Source of the DNA: Treponema sp.
GTDB lineage: Bacteria > Spirochaetota > Spirochaetia > Treponematales > Treponemataceae
Direction: 5' to 3'
Assembly: GCA_022010055.1 (NCBI GenBank)
Contig: CP091737.1
Location: forward strand, 992,001 to 1,056,000
Length of the DNA: 64,000 nt
The notes below the pieces were generated by a model. The model had not been told where the DNA came from. It made no database searches and saw only the letters and a program-made list of their open reading frames with translations. Within the stretch, counting starts at the first letter, position 1. Every line of letters begins with the position of its first letter. Shown here in pieces: positions 17,495 to 28,247 of this stretch. The translations under genes were made by a program, and so were the position numbers.

Positions 17495-18322
17495 TTAGTA
17501 TTCTGGAGGTAATTCTCCAAGCTGGTCAAAGCTGAATACCGGACCGTCCTTGCATACGAATTTATCGCCGATGTTGCAGCGTCCGCATTTACCGATTCCG
17601 CATTTCATCCGCATTTCCATTGTTGTAAACCTGCTCATCCTTAAAGCCAAGTTTTTTCAAGGCATCCAAAGAAAGGTGAATCAAAATCGGAGGTCCGCAC
17701 ATTATAACCGTCATTCCCGGATCCGGATTAAGTTCTGTTACAAACGGAGGAACAAATCCTACGTGGCCTTTCCAGTTTTCTTCCGGACGGTCGATTGTAA
17801 GATCTATTGAGCAGTTCGGCTGCTTCATCCACACATTCTGCATCTCATCAAGGCGAACAAGGTCTGCCATTGAGCGTGAACCATAGATTACCTGAATTTT
17901 TCCGTAATCCGCGCGGTGGTCCATCATGTAATTTACTACAGAATGAACAGGAGCGATTCCAATACCGCCGGCAATAACAAGAATATCCTTTCCCTTAAGC
18001 TTTGTGTCTACTGGGAAACCGTTCCCGATTGGTCCGCGAACGCAGATTTCCTGTCCGATTTCCGCATTGTGAAGGAATTCTGTTACCACACCGCATTTTT
18101 AATTGAAAATTCCATGTGTGTTTCAAGAGTTGGCGATGAGGTAATTGAAATCATCGATTCACCAACGCCAGGCACAATCAGCATTGCGCACTGACCCGGA
18201 ATATGCTCGAACAATTTTTTTCCATCAAGACCAACTACGCTGAATGTCTTTACATCAGGAGTTTCCTGTCTTATATCAATAATTTTTCCTACATAAGGAA
18301 TAAAGCTTTCGTTGTTTTCCAT
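17495..18322 (-). CDS. flxA: FlxA-like FAD/NAD(P)H oxidoreductase with 2Fe-2S cluster, two frameshifts
   Basis: About 275 residues. Order: FAD-binding beta-barrel (YVGKIIDIRQETPDVKTFSV, PGQCAMLIVPG, ISITSSP), then after a slip near 18090 GPIGNGFPVD, the NAD(P)-binding domain (ILVIAGGIGIAPVHSVVNYM, VIYGSRS, VIMCGPPILIH), and after a second slip near 17610 a C-terminal 2Fe-2S motif CGIGKCGRC-x7-C. This is the layout of DHODH electron-transfer subunits, AsrB and FlxA. In FlxABCD-HdrABC complexes FlxA oxidises NADH. Starts 16 bases after FlxB. Gene symbol by context. Confidence 0.8.
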
Positions 18323-18338
18323 CGTTTTCTCCTATTCC

Positions 18339-19385
18339 TTAGATGTCGCTAGATTCCTGAACGGCTTTTATTACTTTCACAACGTTCATGTTTACCGGAC
18401 AGCTTTCAACGCAGCGGCCGCATCCAACGCACTGGAAAAGACCTTCGTGCGCCATCGGGTAGTACATAAGCTTGTGCATAAACCTCTGGCGGCTTCTCTC
18501 AACCTGAGTAAGGCGTGGATTTGCGGCGGCCATCTGTGTAAAATCTGAATACATGCAGGAATCCCAGCAGCGTATCTGCCTGATTCCGTGGCCTGTATTA
18601 AAATCCCGCACATCAAACACATACAGGTAGGGCAAACATAAGTACAGGTTCCGCAGCCTACGCAAGGCTCGGCAACTGTTTTCCAGATTTTTGAGTTGAA
18701 AATCTTAAGCATATCTTTTCCCTGGAATTTTGAAAGGTCAAGATGCGCAAATGGAAGTTTTTCTGTTTTTTCAAGAATTGACTTCTTTTCATTTTCAACA
18801 GGCTTCTCATCGGAATCTGTAAGAACAGAAGAAACTTTTTCAATAAAAGCTTTTCCTTTTTCAGTATTTGCCTTGAAGAAATATTTTCCGTCCGCAAGCC
18901 AGCAGCTTGCATCTCCCGCAGAACCGTTCTTGTCGCTTGAAAGCGAGGCATCAATTCCATAAGTGGCGCAGAAGCAGGTTTTCTCCGGCTCATTGCAGGC
19001 AAGGGTAACAACAGTTCCATGTTCCCGGTGATTTATAATAAGTATCAACCGGATTCATGTTCAGATATACATTGTCAATTACAGTAAAACCTACAGCATC
19101 ACAAGGACGAACACCAAAAATCACAAAATCTTCAGAATCTTTTCTTGGATCAATAATTTTGATTTCTTTTCCTTTTAATTCATAGCTTACCATGTGCTCT
19201 GTTTTTGGAAAGAAAAAATCCTTCGCAGAACGCACTGTCTTTAAATTAGATGAAAGTTTTACGCCTTTTTCCCATTTTTTGAAATCAGCCTTGCCGTTTT
19301 CATTTGTAACAGGAATATATAACGGCGATTTTTCACCAATCAATGCAAATAATGAGTCTATTTTGTCAGATGAAATACTAAGCAT
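18339..19385 (-). CDS. flxB: FlxB-like 4Fe-4S dicluster protein, two frameshifts
   Basis: About 348 residues. The first frame (MLSISSDKIDSLF, FGVRPCDAV, D-T-Y-Y) shifts near 19025 to HGTVVTLACNEPEKTCFCATYG, then EPCVGCGTCTYVCPTC, and shifts again near 18612 to VRDFNTGHGIRQIRCWDSC and QCVGCGRCVESCPVN. This matches the AsrA/hydrogenase-beta-like dicluster family to which FlxB belongs, electron carrier between FlxA and the rest. Its ATG overlaps the FlxC stop (TAATG). Confidence 0.78.
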
Positions 19386-20352
19386 TACTGTTCACCTCCA
19401 TCTTTTGACCTTGACCAAACAATGCTTGTTTCCGCATCACCAGTTGTATAAGTAAGCATAGGAGGTTTAGTTTCCATGTCGCTTCCGGCCTGATATTCTC
19501 CGTAAATTTCATTTATATCCTTGATGTATTTACGGTTAAGAAGATAGAGCGGAATTCCCTGCGGACAAACTCTTGAGCATTCTCCGCAGTCTGTACAGCG
19601 GCCGGCGACATGCCATGCCCTGATGATGTGGAAAAGGCTTTCCTCAAAGTTTGTTTCCGCGACTTTCTGCGATGTGTAAGCTTGTTGTTGTCAAACACAC
19701 ATTTTTCGCAGGTGCAGGCTGGACATACATTTCGGCACGCGTTGCAGCGGATGCAGCGGCTGAATTCATTTTTCCAGAATTCAGAACGTTCGTCTGCGGT
19801 CATATTTTCAAAACGGTCAAGAACTTCAAGACGCTTTGATTCGCCTGCATTTTCAGTTTCCTCAACGCCCAGAAGCTCGTCGCATGAGACGTGTTTTTTT
19901 CCGGCGCAGCTTTCGCATTCAGAACCGCCGTCAAGAGAATCCTGGCACGGAATTCCGATAGCGTAAACATCGCCGCGGGCAATTCTGTTTTCCTTTAAAA
20001 GCTGGGTAAACGAATATGAATCGTTCGGCTTTAGGAAAACAAGAACAACTTCTGAAGGAATCGGCGCTTCCGCGGCATTCGGGTCGCGCTGTTTTGCCAT
20101 AGTGTTGTTCATTCTTGTTGTGCTTTTTTTTGTTTCAATTTCTCTTGTTATTTTCACAAGATATTTTGAAAGGTTTGCCGCACAGTTTTTGTCATAAATA
20201 AATTCTTTATCAAGTTCTTCTGCTGAAGAAAAAGTTCCCGGTGTAATATCATCGTCAAAAAGACCTTTTTTCCAGCCGACAACGCGCTGAACCTTGCCTT
20301 CGGAAAGCAATTCTTTTGCGCGTTGAATCATTTTTGCGCTTAGTTCTTGCAT
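19385..20352 (-). CDS. flxC: FlxC-like iron-sulfur protein, one frameshift
   Basis: About 322 residues. N-terminal half: AKELLSEGKVQRVVGWKKG, NLSKYLVKI, EVVLVFLKPNDSYSFTQLL and IGIPCQDSLDGGSECESCAG, resembling the FlxC/F420-dehydrogenase beta N-terminal fold. C-terminal half: CIRCNACRNVCPACTCEKC, then across a slip near 19670 RCTDCGECSRVCPQGIPL. Two ferredoxin-type cluster sites. The start overlaps the FlxD stop by 13 bases. Confidence 0.76.
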
Positions 20353-20797
20353 CGTACATCCTCCAGCTTTTTACATTCGCCAAGCTCTTTTATCTGAGCC
20401 ACAAAATCATTCATAATTCCGGCGAATCTTACGCCTTCCGCCGCAGAACACCATTCAACACGTGTACGTCCCTTTTCAATTCCCAGGAAGTCAAGCTGGC
20501 TGAACAAGAGTGTCATTCTTCGGCGCGCGAAATAGTTTCCTGTTGAATAGTGGCAGTCTCCAGGATGGCAGCCGCAAAGGATTACTCCATCAGCTCCACG
20601 CTGGAACGCCCGCAGGATGAACAAAGGATTCAGGCGGCAGGAACAGGAATTCTTACGATTTTTACGTTAGCCGGATATTCAAGACGGTTGTTTCCGGCTA
20701 AATCCGCTCCGGCATAGGAACACCAGTTGCAGCAGAACGCGATGATTTTTGGTGTCCATTCTGTATTTTTTACAGTGTTTTCATTTTCTAAAGACAT
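20340..20797 (-). CDS. flxD: FlxD/MvhD-family 2Fe-2S protein, one frameshift
   Basis: About 152 residues. ATG 20797 after GGAGG, overlapping the HdrA stop by 10 bases. MvhD features: PKIIAFCCNWCSYAGAD, then across a slip near 20645 IPCSCRLNPLFILRAFQRGADGV (in two frames), CGCHPGDCHYSTGN and RVEWCSAAEG. In methanogens MvhD, and in bacteria FlxD, passes electrons from the input module to HdrA. Order hdrA-flxD-flxC-flxB-flxA keeps the module together. Confidence 0.82.
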
Positions 20798-22799
20798 GCA
20801 TCAACCTCCGCTAAAATCTGTTTGTTGCTGAATCCGTTCAAATCCATTGCGCCGGAAGGACAAGCTACTGTACAAGCGCCGCAACCCTGGCACATCGCGC
20901 TATTGACCTGCGAAACATGACGGGTGATTGTGGTTCTGTTAGGACCGCGGAAATCCTTGTCAACGTAGCTGATTGCTCCGTAAGGACAAACATTGGCGCA
21001 CTGGCCGCATCCGTTGCACATATTTCATCAGGATGAGCAGTGCAAGGATTGTTCTTGAGCTTGTCTTTTATAAGAAGACAAATCGCTTTTGCCGCGGCGC
21101 CGGAAGACTGTGCTACAGTCTCAGGAATATCTTTCGGACCCTGGCAGCAACCTGCAAGGAAGATACCGGCGGTAGGGCTTTCAACAGGACGAAGTTTTGC
21201 ATGGGCTTCAAGGAAGAAGTCATTTGTGTCCATAGAGGTTGTAAGCATTGTTGCAAGCGGACGCGCAGACTTGTCTGCTTCAATAGAAGCCGCAAGAACA
21301 ACCATGTCCGCCTTGATGTGAACCTGTCTGTTCAAAATCAAGTCAGAACCCTGAACATCAAGTGTTCCGTCCGCAAGAGGAGTTACCTTTCCAACCTGAC
21401 CTTTGATGTAGTCAACACCGTACTGCTCAACGGCACGGCGATAGAATTCATCGAAATTCTTTCCAGGAGTACGCACATCAATATAGAAAACAGTGATGTG
21501 GGTGTCCGGATAGTGGTCACGTGTCAAAATCGCGTGCTTTGCAGTGTACATACAGCAAATCTTTGAGCAGTATTCATGGCCTTTTTTAGAATCTGCTGAG
21601 CAACGGCTTCCCACGCACTGAATAAATACGATTTCCTTTGGCTCTTTTCCGTCTGAAGGGCGAAGAAGATGACCATTTGTAGGACCTGAAGCATTGCATA
21701 GACGTTCAAATTCCAAAGAAGAAACAACATCCGGGCTTTGTGAATATGCGTATTCATCAAATTTTTCAAGGCTGATTGGATTGTAACCAGTGGCGACAAT
21801 AATCGCGCCGTATTTTTCTGTGATGATTTCTTCCTTCTGGTTGAAATTGATAGCTCCGGCAGCGCATGCCTTTTCGCAGAAGCCGCAGACATTGTCCTTG
21901 CCATTTTTAAGGCCTTTCATGTGAAGACAATAGTTTGCGTCAATGTTTGCTACTTTTGGAACAGCCTGCGCAAAAGGAATATCAATCGCCTTTTTGTTGT
22001 TCAAGTTCAAGTTAAAAGGATTTGGAACTTTCTTGTTTGGACATTTTTCAATACAAGCGCCGCAACCCGTACATTTTGTTTCATCAACAAAGCGCGGATG
22101 ACGTTTAATATCAATTGTGAAATTTCCTATATATCCTTTTACTCCGCAAACTTCAGAATAAGAAAGAATTCTGATATTAGGATTCTGGCTTACTTCTGTC
22201 ATTTTTGGAGTTACGATGCAGGATGCGCAGTCAAGGGTAGGGAATGTCTTGTCGAGCATCGCCATTTTTCCACCGACTGTAACATTTTTTTCTACAATAT
22301 CAACCGGAAATCCGGCGTCCGCAATATCAAGAGCGGCGGTGATACCTGCGATTCCTCCGCCAATAACCAAGGCTCTCTTTGTCATTGGAGTTTCACCCGG
22401 AATCAACGGGGTGTTAAGGATTGTTTTTGCGATTGCGGCCTTACCAAGGGCAACAGCTTTTTCTGTCGCGTCAGACATATCCTTCATAACCCATGAACAC
22501 TGTTCGCGGATATTTGCAACTTCAACTTTATAAGGGTTCAATCCGGCTCTTTCTGCGCAAGCGCGGAATGTTTTTTCGTGCATTCGCGGCGAGCAGGAGC
22601 AAAGAACAACACCAGTCAATTTATCATTTTTGATATGTTCTTCTATCATCTGCTGACCGGCAGAAGAACACATATAAGTATAATGCGTTGAAAAAACAAC
22701 GCAGTTTTCTTTTCCAAGTTCTTCAGCAACTTTTGCTACGTCAACTGTACCGGCAATATTAGTACCACAGTGACATACAAAAACACCAATTCTTTCCAT
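20788..22799 (-). CDS. hdrA: HdrA-like FAD/iron-sulfur protein, one frameshift
   Basis: About 670 residues. It begins RIGVFVCHCGTNIAG, then STHYTYMCS, CSCSPRMHEKTF, a thioredoxin-reductase-like FAD domain (RALVIGGGIAGITAALDIAD, GGKMAMLDKTFPTLDCASC), CTGCGACIEKCPN and CGFCEKAC, IVATGYN, FIQCVGSRC, YIDVRTPGKNFDEFY and AGCCQGPKDIPETVAQSSGAA. After a slip near 21017 come CNGCGQCANVCPYGA and CQGCGACTVACPSGAM. HdrA carries the flavin believed to bifurcate electrons between a high- and a low-potential branch; the extra ferredoxin domains fit the low-potential exit. Starts 11 bases after HdrC. Confidence 0.9.
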
Positions 22800-22810
22800 C
22801 TGTCACTTCC

Positions 22811-23206
22811 TTATTTCTTGTATTTTCTGAATGCGCTCATCAGTGCCTGCTGCGGCATATCGGCATCCAAATGTTCTGGAACCTGTTCCGGGTCAAGGTG
22901 GTGAGGACCGCGCTGACCTTCAACATACTGACGTACCGCATCAATGATTTTTGTAGGCTCAACCTGACGCGGACATCGCTCCAGACACGCAAAACATGAA
23001 AGGCATGCATAGATTGATTTACTTTTAAGAAGAGGCTCAATCTCTCCTTTTTCAACCATCTGTACAAACTGATGCGGATGATATTCCATAGAGTCATAGT
23101 TCGGGCAAGTGCCGGAGCATTTTCCGCATACCATGCATTTCTTTGTGTTTACTCCGCTTATTTCAAGAATCTGGCTTTTTAACTGTTCAATTTCTGACTT
23201 AAGCAT
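22811..23206 (-). CDS. hdrC: HdrC-like 4Fe-4S protein
   Basis: 131 residues, intact. Two clusters: CMVCGKCSGTCPNYDSM and ACLSCFACLERCPRQVEP. Links HdrA to HdrB in heterodisulfide-reductase-type complexes. The start overlaps the HdrB stop. Confidence 0.9.
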   Translation of the reverse strand: MLKSEIEQLKSQILEISGVNTKKCMVCGKCSGTCPNYDSMEYHPHQFVQMVEKGEIEPLLKSKSIYACLSCFACLERCPRQVEPTKIIDAVRQYVEGQRGPHHLDPEQVPEHLDADMPQQALMSAFRKYKK

Positions 23207-24041
23207 TTACAGACTCCTTTCCGTTTAAGGAAGCAAGAACTGAATCTTTTATTCCCAGAGCTTCCGCAAGGAGTTCGGAAAAATAAATAACATCAAGATT
23301 GCTGTCTTTTCTGTTTTTTATAAGGTTATAACGGCATAGAGGGCAGCTTGTTACAAGCATTTCCGCGCCGAAGTCCTCTGCGTTTCCAAGAATCGCCTGG
23401 GCGCGCTTTTCAGGAATTGAAGGATTTTCAAAAACTGTATATGCGCCGCAACATTCGTTTCTCTGCGCGTAAATTACAGGTGTCGCTCCTATGGCTTTTA
23501 TAAAATCCTCGATAATCTGTGGATTTTCAGGGTCGTCAAACTGCATTACGCTACCCGGACGAAGGAGAAGGCATCCGTAGTAAGCGCCGATTTTCTTTCC
23601 TTTTAATGGATTTTTTACAGCGGCTTTTACATTATCCCAGCCAACCACATCGCGGAGAACCTCAAGATAGTGAAGAACCTTTGTTTCTCCGTGATATTCA
23701 ATTCCATCCTCTTTCAGATAATTGTTTGCCTTAAGAGAAGTGTTCTCATCATTCGCCATGGCATCGTTTGTCTGCTTTAAAACGTTGTAGCAGGCGGAAC
23801 AGAGAGTCACAAGGTTCTGATTGCTTTTGTACGCATCAGATAAAGCCCTTACTGAAGGAAGTTTTGGGGCAATTTCTTTTGTGGACATAGGATAAACACC
23901 GCCACAACATTGCCAGTCCTGGATTTCTTTAAGCTCAAAGCCCAGAACTTCAGCGGAAGCCCTGGCGTATGCGTCAAGCTCAACCGCCTTGTTCTTCAAG
24001 GTACATCCAGGAAAATATGAATAAGTTATTTTTTCGCTCAT
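23199..24041 (-). CDS. hdrB: HdrB-like protein with two CCG domains
   Basis: 280 residues, intact. YFPGCTLKNKAVELD, then first CCG domain (DWQCCGGVYPM, LCSACYNVLK) and second (YYGCLLLRPG, ERNECCGAYTV, TSCPLCRYNL). In methanogens the paired CCG domains bind the non-cubane 4Fe-4S clusters that reduce heterodisulfide. In thiol:fumarate reductase an equivalent domain is fused to the FrdB-like half of TfrB. Overlaps the fumarase stop by ATGA. Confidence 0.92.
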   Translation of the reverse strand: MSEKITYSYFPGCTLKNKAVELDAYARASAEVLGFELKEIQDWQCCGGVYPMSTKEIAPKLPSVRALSDAYKSNQNLVTLCSACYNVLKQTNDAMANDENTSLKANNYLKEDGIEYHGETKVLHYLEVLRDVVGWDNVKAAVKNPLKGKKIGAYYGCLLLRPGSVMQFDDPENPQIIEDFIKAIGATPVIYAQRNECCGAYTVFENPSIPEKRAQAILGNAEDFGAEMLVTSCPLCRYNLIKNRKDSNLDVIYFSELLAEALGIKDSVLASLNGKESVNA

Positions 24042-25428
24042 TTTTTTACCCCGGCCATTTCTTCAGGCTTAAATACTTCGTCAAACTTTTCCGCGGTAAG
24101 GAATCCAAGGCTTACGCAGGCTTCCTTTAAAGAAATGTTCTTTTCGTATGCAAGGTGGGATGTTTTAGCAGCATTCTCATAGCCGATGTAAGGATTCAAT
24201 GCGGTCACAAGCATAAGCGAGTTGTAAAGGTTATGGTGCATTTTTTCCCTGTTCGCAGTAATTCCCACGGCACAGTTTTTATCAAAAGATATAATTGATT
24301 CCGCAAGAAGCCTGCACGACTGTATAAAGTTGTAGGCAATTACCGGCATGAAGACATTCAGCTCAAAATTTCCCTGAGAAGCGGCGAAACCGATGGCGGC
24401 ATCATTCCCCATTACCTGCACGGCAACCATTGTAACAGCCTCGCACTGGGTTGGATTAACTTTTCCCGGCATGATTGAAGAGCCAGGTTCGTTTTCAGGA
24501 ATATGGATTTCACCCAGGCCATCCCTAGGACCGGAAGCAAGCCATCTTACGTCATTTGCAATTTTCATCATATCCGCGGCAAGCGCCTTTACCGCTCCGT
24601 GTGCAAAAACAAGCTCGTCCTTTGAAGTAAGGGCATGAAATTTGTTCGGCGCGGTTATAAATTCTTTTCCTGTAAGCTCTGAAACCGAATCCGCAACTTT
24701 TACATCGAATCCGGCGGGCGCGTTAAGTCCTGTTCCGACCGCAGTTCCACCAAGAGCAAGCTGTTTAAGATACGGAAGCGAAGATTTAAGCATTTCCGCA
24801 TCCCGCTCAAGAGATGTGCGCCAGCCTGAAATCTCCTGGCTGAATGAAATAGGAACCGCATCCTGAAGGTGTGTTCTTCCTGATTTACGATTCCCTCATT
24901 TTCTTTTTCGAGCCTTTTGAATGTCTCCACAAGCACAGAAACCGCAGGAAGCAGCCTGTCTTCAATTTCGCATACAGCGGAAATGTGAAGCGCCGTTGGG
25001 AATGTGTCGTTTGACGACTGGCTCATGTTTATATCATCGTTCGGATGACAGAGTTTTTTTCCGGCAATCTCGTTCGCGCGGTTTGCGATTACCTCATTTG
25101 CGTTCATATTGCTCTGAGTTCCGCTTCCGGTCTGCCATACTACAAGAGGGAAGTGTTCATTCAAAGAACCGCTTATAACTTCGTCGCAGGCCTTTTCAAT
25201 TGCCGCGAGTTTTTCGTCTGTCATTTTTTCCGGTTTCAGGGCGTGATTCGCTCTAGCCGCCGCTTTTTTCAGGTAGCCGAAAGCCTTTGTTATTTCCCGA
25301 GGCATAGTTTCTATGCCAACGCCAATATTAAAGTTCTCGTGACTTCGTTCAGTCTGTGCTGCCCAGTATTTGTCGGCTGGAACTTTCACTTCACCCATTG
25401 AATCATGCTCAATGCGAAAGTTGTCCAT
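24038..25428 (-). CDS. fumC: Class II fumarate hydratase, one frameshift
   Basis: About 463 residues. FRIEHDSMGEVKVPADKYWAAQTERS is the usual N-terminus (seen here in short parts), then TGSGTQSNMNANEVI, SSNDTFPTALHI, and across a missing A near 24888 KSGRTHLQDAVP, GGTAVGTGLN and the superfamily signature GSSIMPGKVNP. Interconverts malate and fumarate. In this operon it should run toward fumarate, feeding the reductase. Confidence 0.92.
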
Positions 25429-25504
25429 AAATCTGCAAGTCTCCTAAAAATATCCCCGAAAGAAAAAGCAACCCCGTTCTTAAAAGCCGCTTTTTCTTAA
25501 TTAT

Positions 25505-26448
25505 TTAAAACTGAATCTGCTTGATAACGTCCTTCAGGCAGCCCGCCGAATGACGAAGTGAAGCAATCTCAGAATCTGTAAGCGGCGCCACGGCGTGTCC
25601 CTGGATGCCTCTTCCTCCAACAATTGTCGGAGTTGAAAGACATACATCTGAAATTCCGTATTCTCCGTTCATCATTGTAGAAATTGTCAGCAAAGAATTC
25701 GTAGAGAAGTTCAATGCCTCGCAGAGAGTCGCCGTTGTTATGCCGATCGCATAGTTCGTGCATTTCTTTGCGGCGATGATAATTCCGCCTGATTTCGTAT
25801 ATATTCCTCAACATCGTTTTTATCGAATGTCGGAATATTTTCCGCGCCTTCAAGAGAAGAAGCGTATTTTTCAACCGGAATAGATCCGATGTTTGCCAAT
25901 GACCACGGAACAAACGAAGAGTCTCCGTGTTCACCAAAAACGTAGCCGTGGACATTTTCCTGAGCCACTTTGTATGTTTCGGCAATGCGCGCGCGGAAGC
26001 GTGCTGTGTCAAGCATCGTTCCTGTTCCGAAAATGTGGTTTTCAGGAATTCCCGATGTTTTTATAAATTGATATGTAAGAATGTCAACTGGATTTGCAAC
26101 GATTACATAAAGGGCATTTGGCGCGGCTTTTGTAATTTCAGGAATGATTGATTTTGTAATGTTAACGTTTGTCTGTGTAAGATCAAGACGCGACTGACCT
26201 GGTTTTCTGGCAACTCCGGAAGTAAGAATGACTATATCAGAGTCTTTAGCGTCTGCATAATCGCCCTCATGAATGGAAACCGGACCAATAAATGGTGTTC
26301 CCTGACGAATATCCATAGCCTCGCCCATAGCTCTGTCTTTTGCAATGTCGATTAAAACAATCTCAGAAGCAAGCTGTTTTACAGTCAATGCGAAAGCAAT
26401 TGTTGAGCCAACCTGACCAGCACCAATAATTGTAATTTTATTTGCCAT
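25505..26448 (-). CDS. mdh: LDH-like malate dehydrogenase, one frameshift
   Basis: About 314 residues. Rossmann loop ITIIGAGQVGSTIAF, DIAKDRAMGEAMD, then SGVARKPGQSRLDL, VIVANPVDILTY, catalytic GEHGDSSFVPWS and, after a slip near 25790, KKCTNYAIGI to the C-terminus. In this superfamily the residue before K-P-G is Gln in lactate dehydrogenases and Arg in malate dehydrogenases; here it is Arg. Together with the fumarase 76 bases downstream this favours oxaloacetate reduction to malate. A lactate dehydrogenase label remains possible until assayed. First gene after the promoter, ATG behind AAGGAG. Confidence 0.78.
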
Positions 26449-26535
26449 ATATGTGTCTCCTTAACACAATCTTATTGCCGTTGCAAATCTTTGAATGGAA
26501 CAAAACTTATCCCATATTACAACGATATTATTTTA

Positions 26536-26564
26536 AGTATAGTATGTTTTTAATTTAATGTTAA
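26536..26564 (-). promoter_or_regulatory. Sigma-70 promoter of the mdh-fum-hdr-flx-frd operon
   Basis: Minus strand TTAACA (26559-26564), 17-base spacer, TATACT (26536-26541). The predicted leader of about 80 bases precedes the mdh ATG. Confidence 0.65.
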
Positions 26565-26577
26565 TAAAGAGTTAGCA

Positions 26578-28211
26578 TTATTTTGCATCAATCGTTGAGC
26601 CGGAATCGTTTTTCCTTGAGGAAATTTCCTTTAAATCCTGCTTGTCCAGAAGTTTTACAGCGCCGTCCGCACCGGTGACAATAATATACTGCCCCGCAAC
26701 CGTAACCGGAGTCGCCGGCTTAAGGCTCGCATTTGACTTCAGCTTCAGATTGAGCTCAGAGTCATATTTTGCAAGCGCGCAGTTTTTTCCATTCTGAATT
26801 ACGCAGTAATATTCTCCGCCGTCCTGCACAAGAACCGAGCTTTCCGCCACGGTTTCTGCGCTTTCCTTTATAATTTCCATTGTGTCTGACGAAAGCAGGA
26901 CTAGTTTTACAGTTCCGTTGCCCTTGTTTTCTCCGGCAATCGCCACAAAATTCTGGCCTTCCTGAAACATCGTCCTGTTTCTTATGAATGTCACCGGAGA
27001 CGACTTTATCACTTCACCTGTAGAGGCGTTTACTTTTATAAGCCCCGAAAGCATTGATGCGTCATTTGTAAGCTCAATTCCGTACACCGAAGGCGCAGCG
27101 GCATTTCAATTTCTTTTTTTATCACTTCAGCCTGGTCTTTTGCGATTGTCTTGCGCTCTTCCTGAGCCTCCGCGGTTTTTCTGTCCGCGACAGCCTGCTG
27201 TCCCGACGCCTCTTTCGCGGCGTTTTCCGCGACAGCCTGCTGTTCTTCCTGGGCGGTTTTCTGCTCTTCATAAGCAGCCTGCTTTTCTTCCGCTTCTATT
27301 TTCTTTTCTTCGGCTTCCTTTGCCGCTTCCTTGTTGTCAGGCTCTTCTTCCGCTTTTTTCTGCGCCTCCTCAGCCTGAGTTACGGCAGTCTCCGCTTCTT
27401 TTCTGGCGACTTCAGTCTTCTGCTTTTCCTCGTTCAATTTTTTCTGTTCCTGAACGGCATTTTTCTGGGCTTCCTGCGCTTTTTTCGCCGCGTTCTCAGC
27501 CTCGCGCTCCTTTATGTCAACCATTTCCTTTCGGCTTTCAACATTCCTGTCATCATCTTCCTGCATGCTTTTTACAACCTGCGTGTCGCTTATAACAGAA
27601 GTGTCAACCGTGCTTAAACCGCCGTTCACGTCGTAAAGAGGAATCACAATCTGTGATTTTCCCGGCCAGTCGCTGTAATTTACAGAAAGACCGCAGTTTG
27701 CGGAAGTCAGGTTGTCCAATACGATTTTCTTATATTTTTTCTGGAACGTGTCTAAATCTCCGCGGTAAACCGCATTGTACACTGTCACAAACACGGCGAC
27801 AGTTTCCGCATCCTTTTCAGAATATCCATAGGCCGCCGCAAGATAAGAAGCGATTATGTGGCGAAGATTATCAATGTGGTCGACAGTCGCATCGGAACCT
27901 ATTAAAATTATATCTGCGTCAAGCCTGTCTTTTTCAGAAGGATCTATCGCGTGTATGACTGAATATTTTGCAGAATTTCCGGCGGACACCGTTTTTGAAG
28001 TGTCTTTCGCCACCACAGCTCCAAGGTCAGTTCCAAGCTGCTTTATGCTCGAAAGAGAATCAATTTTTGAATGCGGACCTGTGTAATTGATAAATACAAT
28101 CGTGTCATTTCCCGTGCTTTTCAATTCTTCTTCATCAACTTTCTGGGCGTAAAAAGGAATTGCAGCTGCGAATGCAAGCAAAAAAAATAAACTAATCTTA
28201 TGTTCTTTCAT
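26578..28211 (-). CDS. P83/P100-family spirochete surface or periplasmic protein, one frameshift
   Basis: The start at 28211 follows GGAGG and gives a signal peptide (MKEHKISLFFLLAFAAAIPFYA in form, cleavage near A-Q-K). Domain 1 (about 20-200) has the Borrelia_P83 pattern (IVFINYTGPHSKIDS, DADIILIGSDATVDHI, AVYRGDLDTF). The middle (about 215-370) is a very long Ala/Glu/Lys/Gln coiled coil. A slip near 27100 is followed by a beta-rich C-terminal domain (YGIELTNDASMLSGLIKV, ITGADGAVKLLD-like repeats). Family known as a major antigen in Borrelia; function unknown. Starts 36 bases after the beta-propeller gene. Confidence 0.85.
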
Positions 28212-28247
28212 AGAACCTCCAGAAAAACAATTCGTCATAGTATACAA

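Noticed and set aside
14966..26448. CRISPR array, prophage or insertion sequence
   Set aside because: No regularly spaced repeats, integrase, transposase or terminal repeats were seen here or elsewhere in the window.
26984..27595. 203-codon plus-strand frame rich in Pro, Leu and Phe
   Set aside because: It is the complement of the Glu/Lys/Ala-rich coiled coil of the P83-like gene, which creates long antisense frames.
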